From contig JANQGT010000030.1 of NCBI GenBank assembly GCA_028277205.1, positions 1 to 34,615 on the forward strand: a DNA stretch of 34,615 nt, read 5' to 3'. The notes under the pieces were generated by a model that had not been told where the DNA came from, ran no database searches, and saw only the letters and a program-made list of their open reading frames with translations. This stretch comes from Candidatus Altimarinota bacterium. Lineage in GTDB: Bacteria > Patescibacteriota > Gracilibacteria > BD1-5 > UBA2023. The position numbers were made by a program, and so were the translations under genes. This document shows, one piece after another, positions 11,079 to 21,378 of this stretch. How positions within the stretch are numbered: position 1 is the stretch's first letter; every line of letters starts with the position of its first letter.

Positions 11079-12416
11079 TTAGGATTTTTTTGATCAAAAC
11101 AGTGCGACGAGCTCTTCGATATTTCACACGTGTTGTGCGTGTTTTCAGATCTTTTTCGACTCTGATTCTTTTGGCAGTACGATCGTCTCGAATGCGAGAT
11201 CTTTCAGGAGCTTGAGGCGCTCTGGCAGTGACGGCACCGGGCGTATCGTCCCCGTGAGCGAGAGCTCTCCCAGAAATACCGCATTGCCGAGAGAATACTT
11301 TCATCGTGCCGAGAGGATGGCAGCGAGCAGCGCGAGATCGATGCCCGGCTCTGCGACCGACAGTCCGCGCGATATATTCACATATACGTCGTAGCTGTCC
11401 AGTTTTGCCTCGGCATAGCGATTTGCGATGGCGATGACGAGGTCGAGCTTTCCCTGGGGAATGCCGCGACTCGATCGCTTTGGATAGCCAAATTTCGTAT
11501 AGGTCGTCAGTGCCTCGATCTCGACCAAGAGCGGACGCGTCCCCTCCATCGCGACCGTGAGTACCGAGCCGGTGAGTGATGCGTCGCGATGCTTTACAAA
11601 CTCTATGCCGGGATTCGGCATATCTCGCAGTCCTCACGCCTCCATGCGAAAAAGTCCTATCTCATCCGTCGGTCAAAACCGGTTTTTGAGCGCACGGAGG
11701 ATGCGGTAGTTTTCATAGCGTACCCCCTCGAAAAAGAGCACGGTATCCACCAGATGCTCCAGGATTTTCGGTCCGGATACTGCTCCGTCTTTCGTCACGT
11801 GTCCTACGAGCACGATGCTCGTACCGGTTTGTTTTGCATAGTGGATGAGCCGCTCGGCGACCGCCCGGATCTGGACGATACTGCCAGCGCCTCACGATGC
11901 CTCGCGACTCGTGATCATGCTGACAGAGTCGATGATGATCAGTCTCGCGCCGCTCTCGCGTGCCGTCTCGATGATATCATCGAGATCAGAGAGCGCTGCC
12001 GCGTGGACGTTTGCCGCTGCTATACCGAGTCTTTTCGCTCGCTCCGAGAGCTGTCAGAGCGTCTCCTCCGCGGTGACATAGAGAGCGGGATTTTCTGACT
12101 GCGCGTACCATGCCGCCATTTGCAGCGAGAGCGTAGATTTCCCGATACCGGGCTCGCCGGAGAGCAGTATCACCCCGCCCGCCACGACGCCTCCGCCGAG
12201 CACGCGAGAGAGCTCTGCGCTTTCCAGAGCAGAGCGATGCGCCTCTGAAATCATCTGTGTCTCCGAGAGTGCGTGTGTCGCGCGTGCCTTTCCGCCGGAT
12301 GTCTTTGCGGAGGTCTCGTCGGATTCGCGTGGCTCTAGTGTCCCCCACGACCCGCAGGAAAAACACTTTCCCTGCCATTTCGCCGAGAGCGCGCCGCATT
12401 CGGTGCAGATATACAT
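11079..12416 (-). CDS. radA: DNA repair protein RadA
   Basis: MYICTECGALSAKWQGKCFSCGSWGTL zinc finger; LLSGEPGIGKSTLSLQMA; RFGPTDEIGLFRM (KNRFG motif); C-terminal Lon-like domain; joined through TGAs, ends TAA. Confidence 0.93.
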
Positions 12417-12471
12417 TTACAAAAATGAATTTTATATTTGCAGTGTATGCGATATCGCCTCTCGTGCAACC

Positions 12472-13242
12472 CTACGAGGGCGAGACGAGTACGAAATCAA
12501 TAACTGCGACCGTGCGTCCGTACTCTGCCGAGATTTTCGATGTCAGGATGACATATCCCCTTGGGACGCCGTACGTACCTGAAAATATTTTAAGGATTCC
12601 TTCGCAGATTTCGAGTACGTCCGGCTTTCTTGCGGTAGAGGTTGCGTCAGTATGCTCAGTCGTCATGAGGCAGCATTCTCGATCCTCGGGATGGATTTGA
12701 CATGTGGATTTACACTCGCATAGCTCTTTACGCTCTGCGTGTGAGATACTGGTATCTCTACAGGTGCCATCGACGGCGCGGGTGCGACTACGCGCATCTG
12801 TCGTGTCGTTTTCGCTTATGGTGAGACGACATCATCGATCTTCGTGATATATCTGACAGGCGTATCAGGCTTCGCTCATGTATCTGTATAGCAACAACAC
12901 TCTCGTCTCAGGTTCGATTTCATCGATTCTTGCAAAGAAATTTGCAATGTTTTTCAGAGCTGCCTGTTCTTGAGCTTTGATTTGCTCTGGAGTCAGACGA
13001 CGCTCTTGATTGGCGTTTAGCTGGCGGTGTTTTCGTGCTTCGAGGAGGATCTCTTGTCTCGTACGATCGCCCGTTTCAAATAATTCTATTTCCCGGACAT
13101 ACGCATGATCCCCGCGGCGATGCTCTGCGAGTAGCACATGAGCACGATTGGCAATACGATCTTTTTGTACTGCCGTCTCGGCTTTCCAGGCACCGAAATG
13201 GGATATGCGGGAACTGGCAGGGCGCGCGTGTGGAGCAGTCAT
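12472..13242 (-). CDS. Hypothetical protein with Cys-rich central region
   Basis: ORF 12865..13359 continues through UGA codons into YACQIYHEDR[G]CRLTISEND...GTCRDTS...ELCECKSTCQIHPEDRECCLMTTEH...ISAEYGRTVAVIDFVLVSPS*; ends TAG. Confidence 0.6.
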
Positions 13243-13379
13243 AGTGATAACACTAAAAAAATACTCGCGCGAAGATACCATAGCCATAGTTACTATTTTG
13301 TTACTATACGACATATTGCTCTTGAAAGGTCGTATATTTTTTGTACTATATTCGGTCAATTTTTTTGGTTTTTCTTTTT

Positions 13380-14192
13380 ATGAAAATCATTTATCAGGGG
13401 GAGCCAGGAGCGTATACTCATATTGCCACAGAGATATTTGCTCGTAAAAATATGATCTCACCGGAAAATATCGTAGCATTTCCCACATTTGAGTCCGTAT
13501 GGCGCGCTATCGGTACCGATACTATCGCCGTGCTTCCCATCGAAAATTCGTATATGGGATCGATCCATGAAAATCTCTATGCATTTCTCCGCTACGGCGT
13601 CACGATCATCGCGGAGACGAGTCTCGACATTCACCACATGCTCCTGTCGTACGAGACGGATATAGCCCGGGTACGGCGTGCCTACTCGTTTCCGCCGGCG
13701 CTCAGCCAGTGCTACGAATTTTTACGCTGACACGGTATCGAGCCGGTCGCACACTCCGATACGGCAGCGGCGGCGCGATATCTCTCCGAGACTCGCGAGT
13801 CCGGGGCGGCGGTGATTGCTTCCGAGCGCGCGGGCGAGATATACGATGTACCGATCATGATGCGAAATATCGAGGATCAAAATGGAAATACGACCCGGTT
13901 TTTGGTCGTGGCGACACCGGACACCGTCCTCGAATCCGTGGAAAAAACCGGGAAAATCTCCATCCTCTTCGAGGCGGCGGACGTCCCCGCGGCGCTCTAT
14001 AAATGCCTCGGAGCCTTTGCGACACACGACATAAATCTCACGAAAATCGAGAGCCTGCCCAGTCGGCGCGATCCGTTTACGTATCTCTTTTGGCTTGATT
14101 TTTCCGGGGCGAGCACCGATGCGCGCGTACGCAGTGCGATGGACGAGCTTCGATTTTTCACCAAAAATATTACGATATTGGGAGAGTATTAG
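13380..14192 (+). CDS. pheA: Prephenate dehydratase (with ACT domain)
   Basis: MKIIYQGEPGAYTHIATE...IAVLPIENSYMGSIHENLYAFLRYGVTIIAETSLDIHHMLL...ALSQCYEFLR[UGA=G]HGIEPVAHSDTAAAARYLSE...NTTRFLVVA...KTGKISILFEAADVPAALYKCLGAFATHDINLTKIESLPSR. Confidence 0.92.
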
Positions 14193-14362
14193 ACCAGGGT
14201 CAACGGAGGGCACCGAGACTCTGGCTCACACTGGAGCTCGCCTGGGAAATTGGCATCATGTTTTTTGCGACCGGAGAGCGCTTTTTCCATCGTGTCTCAT
14301 GCTCGGCTATAGGCGATGTACGCACATATGACTGATCCGGAGAGACTGACATGAGAGGACAT
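14189..14362 (-). CDS. Possible small ORF (57 aa)
   Basis: MSSHVSLSGSVICAYIAYSRA[G]DTMEKALSGRKKHDANFPGELQCEPESRCPPLTLV*; open only with UGA=Gly; no family recognised. Confidence 0.25.
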
Positions 14363-14381
14363 GCGCTCAGCTATCGATACG

Positions 14382-15236
14382 CTACCGTACATTCCCGTCT
14401 CTCACGCCACGACGCAGCGACTCCCTCGCTGCCCGGTACGCATTTTCCAAAAGCATCGCTACAGTCATCGCCCCCACACCTCCCGGGACCGGCGTGATGT
14501 CGCACAGGTCTTTGAGATTTTCAAAATCCGCATCGCCGACGCCCCGACCATCCACCCGGGTGTATCCGACGTCGATGACGGTCGTACCGGGACGTACCCG
14601 GTCTCGCGTCAAAAATCCCGGGACTCCGATCGCGATGATGACTATATCCGATGCGAGCGTCAGTTCCCTTGAATCGTGAGTCAACGCATTGCACGAGAGC
14701 ACCGTCGCATCCGCAGCGATGAGAGCGAGTGCCATGGGTTTTCCGACGATATCGCTCTGTCCCAGTACGGCGACGCGCTTTCCGGCGACCGGTTTTTCGT
14801 AGTACTCCAGCAGACGCATGACCCCCTTTGGAGTGCAGGACATGTATCCGTCCGTCCCGAAAAAAAGATTGCCGGCACTCTGCACGCCAAAACCGTCCAC
14901 GTCTTTTTCGGGAGCGATGGCGCGGATGATGCGCTCGCGCGAGAGGTGTTTCGGCAGCGGCAGCTGGACGATGAGTCCATGAAACCGATCATCCGCATTG
15001 ATGCCATCCATGGTCTGCAGGAGCTGCGTCTCGGAGGTGCTTTCCGGCAGACGAAACACCTCGAAATCAATGCCGACCCGCCGGGCGTATTTTCGCTTTT
15101 GTGCGATGTAGGCGATGCTGGCAGGACTGTCTCAGACCAGGATGGCTGCGAGTCCGGGCGCAGTGCCGAGTACGCTGATATCGGCGGCGAGTGTCTCGTA
15201 GATACTGCGTGCGACGCGACGTCCGTCGAGGATCAT
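14382..15236 (-). CDS. folD: Bifunctional methylenetetrahydrofolate dehydrogenase/cyclohydrolase FolD
   Basis: MILDGRRVARSIYETL...GLAAILV[UGA=G]DSPASIAYIAQKRKYARRVGIDFE; GLIVQLPLPKHL; PEKDVDGF; VLGQSDIVGKPMAL; TPVPGGVGAMTVAMLLEN. Confidence 0.95.
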
Positions 15237-15382
15237 CTTTGTATTGATTAGAGGCAATTTCTCATCCGGGAAATGTCCCGAGTATAGAGCAAAAGCGAAA
15301 AAATGCCACCGCGTGCGCGAGTATTCGTCTTTGACTGAAATCTCGATTTGCCTATACTATCACGGTTTTCTGTTGCTTTTTC

Positions 15383-16978
15383 ATGATGTTTCGACTTTTC
15401 CTGCAGATATTCGCTGCCATGCTTGCGTGTCTGTACTGCAGTCTCTGGGCGTATGCGCAGACCCCCGAGACTGCGACGGACGCCACCCCGAGTATTTTGC
15501 TCGATGGAGCCGACATTGCTCCGTTTTTCATCGAAGAGGATACGCTGAGCTGTATCGAGGAAAAATACGAATTCGTCGGTCCCGAATCCGTAAAGGCGCT
15601 CACGAATGTCGACTACGTCATCCGAGCGCGCGGAGACATCACGCTGCAGGATACCGAGTATGTCCGGTATGAGCTGTATAAGGACGGCGAACGCATCGAA
15701 TCGCACGAAGGTATCAAATACGCGCGTTCGTTTGTCGAGCCGGGAGGATCTACCATCACGGCATTTGTGCGGGATCGGGATGGCTGCGAGTATCGATTTG
15801 AAAAATCAATCACAGTCTACGAGCGCATCATCGTCTTTATCGGAGAGGAGCGGGCGGAGCTGCGGCTCGGATTCGAGGACGAGTTTGAAAAACAAGCGAC
15901 GTTTTTTCTGATGTTGCCGTTTTCCGGCGAGCCGGATCCGTCGGTCGCAAATCGCCTGACGCGCCTGGTATCCGAAAATCTCTATCACGTCAAACACGCC
16001 GACAGTCTGGTCATCGCCTCGGCGTATACGAGTGCGGTGATGGAGTCGCTTTGAAAGCTGCAAACCGTCTACAATCTCGATTTTTCCAGTACGGCGCTCT
16101 ACCTGGTGACCACGGAGAGCACCTACGTCGCCAAGCGCGTCTTTTCAAAATATCTGCGTACGCTCGGTATCGAGGCGTTTTGGCTCGTACCGGAGCCCGC
16201 ATTTATAAATCTCCTGCTCGGTCTCTCTACCGCGTCCGGATGATACGTCCCGGAGGATGAGGGAGGCGTGCGCATTTCTTTTGATCGTATTCCGCGTTAT
16301 CAGCTTTTTTCCTACGCTGTGGACTATCTCATATTTCAGGAGTTTCCCGTGACGCTTTTGGCGTGGCTTTTGTCTCTGACGGTCGCTGTTACATTTCTCA
16401 ATTTTGCTCGGCAAATAGTGTGACTGCATACATTCGGATTGTTTTATCCGCTGTTGTTTGCGTTTTCATTTGCATTTCTCAATGTCGCACTGACACTGCT
16501 GCTTTTCATCGTGGCGTTTGTGTGCATCCTCGCGGTCAATGCGTTTTCCGCTCGCGTGTACATCATGCACAATGGTCGCATCGCCCTCGTGCTCATCGCC
16601 TATATCGCTTTGTCGTTTCTGCTCTTGCTCGTGGCGAGTCTGTGGTCGGTTCCCTTTTTGCGGCTCGACATCATGCAAAATGTTTCGAGTATTTTTCCGT
16701 ATCTGGCTATCCTGCTCGTGGCGTATCGGATTTTCGACGATGACTTTCATCCGTTTCGTCTCGATGATATTTTGTATCTCGTTCAGCTGTTTTTGGTCAG
16801 CTTCGCGGTCTTTTTCATCCTGAATTGGAATTGGCTTCAAAATTTTCTGTTGTCGTTTCCGGAGGTGATTTTGCTCATCCTCGGGCTCAATATCGCGATT
16901 GCCCGATTTACGGGACTGCAGCTCTCCGAGTATTTGCGGTTTTTGCCGCTGCTGCGACGAAACGTCGAAGAAGAATAA
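15383..16978 (+). CDS. Membrane protein: signal peptide, Ig/PKD-like ectodomain and C-terminal ~7TM region resembling the 7TM domain usually fused to inactive transglutaminase
   Basis: Single frame through UGAs: ...SAVMESL[G]KLQTVYNLDFSS...STASG[G]YVPED...LNFARQIV[G]LHTFGLFYPLLFAFSFAFLNVALTLLLFIVAF...; neighbouring ATP-grasp gene supports the 7TM_transglut association. Confidence 0.7.
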
Positions 16979-16993
16979 TTTTTTAGCGCGGGT

Positions 16994-19351
16994 ATGATGT
17001 GATATTTCGGCATTCTGGGTATCAATGCGAGAAATCTCCGCTACGTGCAAAAACGCAATCCCCGTGAGGCGATACACCTCGCGGATGATAAGCTCAAGAC
17101 GAAGCGCTTTTTGCAAAAGCACGGCATTCCGGTACCGGACACCTATTTCGTGCTCAGCTCGCGCGAGGAGGTGCAGAGTGCGAATTTCGACACGCTTCCC
17201 GAGACATTCGTGGTAAAGCCGAATCACGGAAGTCGGGGTCGCGGGATCACCGTCCTGACGCGCGATCACGCGAAAAATATCTTTCGATTTTCGGATACCG
17301 AGTACGACGACGACACATTTCGAAAGTATCTGGCGGATATCGTCGACGGGACGTATTCGCTGCATTTCGGGGGAGATCAGGCGTTTTTCGAGGAGCGCAT
17401 CGTCCCGTCGCACGGATTCGAGCGGTTTTGCGCTCACGGTCTCGCCGACATTCGCATCATCGTGGTCAATCTCGTCCCGATTCTCGCCTATATTCGTATG
17501 CCGACGGAGCGCTCCGGATGACGGGCAAATATCCACCAGTGAGGCATCGGTCTGGGGCTCGACATCGGCGATGGAAAGGTCGTGACGCTCTATCGGGATC
17601 GCCGGATATTCACTCGCGCGTTTCCGATGGAGTATGCGTTTTTGCGATGAAAGGGTGTGCCGTTTTGGGATGAGATCCTCCTACAGTCCAGCTGCACTCA
17701 GCAGGCGGTCAATCTCGGCTATCTCGCTGTGGACTGGACGATCACGACGACAGGTCCGAAAATCCTCGAGATCAATGCCCGGGCGGGACTGGAGATACAA
17801 AATGTCACCGGAGTGCCGCTGCGAAAACGAATCGCAAAGATCGAAGACATGCGTATCGCAAATCCTGAAAAATGACACGAAATCGCGAAAGCCCTTTTCG
17901 CGCGAAACGTCTCTCATATCTCCTCGTCGAAAGTGCTCTCGCTCTCCCAGCCGTGAGCGATCCGGGAGACATCGTGAGAGGAGAGAAGCGAATCTATCAT
18001 CGTCGAAGTCAGTCTGGCGCACGCGCACAATCGCATCGCTCCGGCACTCGAAAAGACTATCGAGTCGTTTTCAAAAGACGTGATCGTCGAGACGCAAAAT
18101 TATTCGCTGGCAAATCCCGCTCGCACTGTCGATCCGAGCTTATTGCCAAATGTCTTTGTGCTCGGACGAAAGGCGGTCTCGGAGTACTATATCCGTCCCG
18201 CTTCGCAGAGCATGGGCGTCTTTGTGCCAAAGGAGTGAAGCATCAAGGACGATGAGATCGAGCGTTTGCGAGTACTGGACAAGCGAGTAAACGAACTCTC
18301 GCGCGCTGTCGCCGGACTGCATGCGAGCACTCCCATAAATCTGGACGAGGCGAAAGAACAATTTCAGCGTACTGGAGGACGGGAAAATCCGGTATTTCGC
18401 TATCGAGAGATACCGCCGGCGAGTATCGAGCAGACTCGCAAAGACATAGAGACGACGCTCTCGCAGTACTTTCGGGGTGTATCCGCACTGCAGAGTGATT
18501 TTGCATGATTGTTTCATGAAAAGCTCGAAGAGCTTCATCTTTTTACGCAGTATCTTTTCGCGGTGCGTTTTCAGGATTTTGATCGTATGCGTCGTACGAG
18601 CGAGCGTCTGTATGGAGGATTTGACGCTGCGCTGATCCGTCGCACCGAGGCGGATGTGGAGACGCTGGGCAGGCTCACCCGCGAAGGGCGGGGAGGATCG
18701 ACGCTCTCGCATGACGAGGTCATCGCCTACATTCATAAATATCTGGAGGACTGCGGTCTCTCGGGATCGGTGCGTGTGCGCGTACGCGATCAGATCCCGC
18801 GATTCGTCGTACGTCGAAAATCGGTGCCGGAAATCTCTATCACCCGTCGTCCGCTGTCTCTGACCCATGAGGAGCTTCTCGGCATACTCGCGCACGAGGT
18901 GGACGTGCATATCGTTCGTGCGCTTTCGGGGCGACGCTCGTGATGGCGCATCATCGAGTCCGGGACCGGTTTTTATCTGTCGTGTGAGGAATGACTGGCA
19001 CTGTATCGCAGTCGAGAGGCCTCCGTATCAAAGCGGGAATCTCGTCGTGTCGCGATTCACTATCTGGCGCTCACCCGATGATGAGATGTTGATTTTTGTG
19101 GATTGTTTGAGTATCTGCAGGGCTTTGAAGAATTTGGCGATTTTGACGCGGCGTTTACAAAGGCGGCGCGCATGAAGAGAAATGTTTGCGATACGTCGAT
19201 TGCCCACCCCGGCGCCCTTTTTCTCAAGGACAAGATCTACCACGAGTGATACTCGATGATCGCCGACTGGATAGGGTGATGAGGCGATATCGAGACACTC
19301 ATGAGCGGAAAGATCAAGATTGCCGATCTGCGATACTCTGACGGAGGATAG
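16994..19351 (+). CDS. ATP-grasp (alpha-L-glutamate ligase-like, RimK-related) fused to DUF1704/MATCAP-like HExxH metallopeptidase, 785 aa
   Basis: MM[G]YFGILGINARNLRYVQKRNPREAIHLADDKLKTKRFLQKHGIPVPDTYFVL...FVVKPNHGSRGRGITVL...AVNLGYLAVDWTITTTGPKILEINARAGLEIQ, continuing in the same frame to LAHEVDVHIVRALSG...FYLSCEE[UGA=G]LALYRSREA...LFLKDKIYHE[G]YSMIADWIG[GG]GDIETLMSGKIKIADL*. No TAA/TAG until 19349. Confidence 0.85.
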
Positions 19352-19423
19352 ACTGCTCCCGCATTGACCGGATGCGCATCTTCGCGGTTTTTTGTAAAAA
19401 TGCCGACCGTCAATGCAAATATG

Positions 19424-19452
19424 TTGCAAAAATACAGAAAACCTGATACAAT
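19424..19452 (+). promoter_or_regulatory. Sigma70-type promoter for the pilin-like gene
   Basis: TTGCAA - 17 bp - TACAAT. Confidence 0.65.
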
Positions 19453-19489
19453 GGGCATGCCTTACGCTTATATTCTAAATTTTTTTCTT

Positions 19490-19858
19490 ATGAACAAGCT
19501 TCAGGCGTCGATGTACGGTGCTGCGGCGATCGTACTGGGCATGCAGCAGGCATACGCACAGGGATGATGAATTGATTTCTGAGCGGATCGTGTCGACTCG
19601 GGACTGCAGGGAAGCTCTAACACCGCCGATGTCGCCGTGCAAAATCTCGTGGAAAACTTTATGCTTTTCCTCGGTATCATCGCGGTCATCTACGCGCTCT
19701 ACGGAGGATTCAAAATCCTGACCGCCGGAGGAAATGAAGACGGTGTCAAATCCGGAAAGCAGATCCTCATCCAGGCGGGAATCGGTCTCGTCGTCATTTT
19801 CCTCGCAAACTCCGTCGTGCAGTTTGTCCTGCGAAATCTCTTTACGAGCGGTGTGTAG
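19490..19858 (+). CDS. VirB2/TrbC-like pilin or small two-TM secretion protein
   Basis: MNKLQASMYGAAAIVLGMQQAYAQG[GG]IDF[G]ADRVDSGLQGSSNTADVAVQNLVENFMLFLGIIAVIYALYGGFKILTAGGNEDGVKSGKQILIQAGIGLVVIFLANSVVQFVLRNLF; signal peptide plus GGFKILTAGGNED hairpin. Confidence 0.75.
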
Positions 19859-19877
19859 CCGATACCTCTCATCTATG

Positions 19878-19903
19878 AAAAGTCCCGATCGGGACTTTTT
19901 TTG
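19878..19903 (+). terminator. Rho-independent terminator
   Basis: aaaagtcccgatcgggactttttt. Confidence 0.85.
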
Positions 19904-20016
19904 CTGCGATGGAGATCGAGACGGACAATCGATAGGTATCAGACTGCCATGATGATCGTCGTCATAAAAGCGGCTGTATGGCTGTTTTGATAGCGGGTGC
20001 ATATCTCTCGCACGAT

Positions 20017-20038
20017 AAAACCCCCGCGATCGCGGGGG
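20017..20038 (-). terminator. Rho-independent terminator (minus strand)
   Basis: aaaacccccgcgatcgcggggg: GC stem followed by a T tract on the minus strand, just downstream of the Fn3 gene. Confidence 0.75.
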
Positions 20039-20061
20039 AGGGGGTATCAAAATGAACCTAT

Positions 20062-21156
20062 CTAGCCCTTTGTCGTATTTCGTCGTACGAGGAAGAACAG
20101 TGTCCCGGCGATCGCGAGAGCGAGTAGCACGAAGAGTGTCGTCTCCGCTCCGGCATCAGGTAGCTCTGCAGGCAGCTCTGATCCCTCATCCGCATCCCCC
20201 GCCTCAGCCTCCGCCGAGAGCGATGTTTCCATGACTTCATCCGCCGTATCGTCCTCTGTCGGCTGCTCCGGCCCTGCCGCATCCAGCGCTATCTCCTCAT
20301 AGGGAGGCAGGATAGCCGCAGTGGTGAATTCTTGAAATCCTTTGATGCCCTCCTCTATGAGGCGTCCCTCGGTATCGGTCGCACTGATGACAGTGATGGA
20401 GTAGCTGGTCAGAGGATCCAGCTCGGATGCCAGAGTGACGAGCGCGGTATTTGGCATGACGGGATCTTTCGTGGTGGAGTCCAGAGCCAGTGTGGCATTA
20501 TCGCTTGTTTTGATGATGCGGATATCGAGTGATTCTTCGGAGAGCTCCGAGTTGAATTCGATGCGAATCACGCGATCATTGATCGCTCAGGCGCTGACGA
20601 CAGAGAGACTCTCTCCGGATTCGAGCAGTGTCTCGGAGTCGATGGTTGCGAGATTGACAGCGAGCTCGTCCGAAAACATGTCTGACTCGTTTTTCGCCTC
20701 ATCGACGGCGACGAGCGAGAAATAGTAGGTCATTTCCGGATCGAGCCCGGAGATGGTCGTGCTCGTTTCCGGGGTTTCATCGGTTTCATTTTCGTACTGC
20801 GCAAATTCATCCTCGGAGTTTGCCACGGATGTCGTACCGTATTTTACGATATATCCGGCGGCGTTTTCGACGGCATCCCACTCGAGCGTGACCGATCCAT
20901 CTTCGAGGCTGACGAGACGCGGAGCGGAGGAGACTTCGAGCGGATCCATTTCTTGCATATCCGAGCTTGATGCCTCGAGCATAGCCTCGATGGCGGAGTC
21001 AAAGGACTCATCCGTCATGTCGTCGCTGGATTCGGATATGACTTCTTCGGTTCATGTTGCCGTGGTATCTTCGGTATTTTCCTGTGCCAGAGCGCTGGTC
21101 GGCGCGAATGCAGCCAGCAAAGCAAGGCAAAAGAGAAGAACAGTCGATCGTGCCAT
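20062..21156 (-). CDS. Secreted fibronectin type III protein with LPDAG-TM-RR C-terminal anchor
   Basis: MARSTVLLFCLALLAAFAPTSALAQ...VTLEWDAVENAAGYIVKYGTTS...TTISGLDPEMTYYFSLVAVDEAKNES...; C-terminus ELPDAGAETTLFVLLALAIAGTLFFLVRRNTTKG*; three track ORFs joined through TGA. Confidence 0.85.
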
Positions 21157-21267
21157 AGAGAGAAAAATTAGGAAAATGTGTCGATAGGCGTGATGGTACA
21201 CGCTGATCATTATACTACAATCATCGCCATGCCGCAACTCTTTTGCGACGCTCTCGCTGATTATTGC

Positions 21268-21299
21268 TTGTCAAATAATTTGGAATATGCTACTATAAT
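21268..21299 (+). promoter_or_regulatory. Putative promoter upstream of the prepilin-like gene
   Basis: TTGTCA ... TACTATAAT; spacing depends on which -10 hexamer is chosen. Confidence 0.45.
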
Positions 21300-21378
21300 T
21301 TCAGAATACCGCATCAAAATAACAAAGGCATCGCCCCGCCGTTCTCGCATATTCGCGTCCTCTCATCGTCCGTCTATC

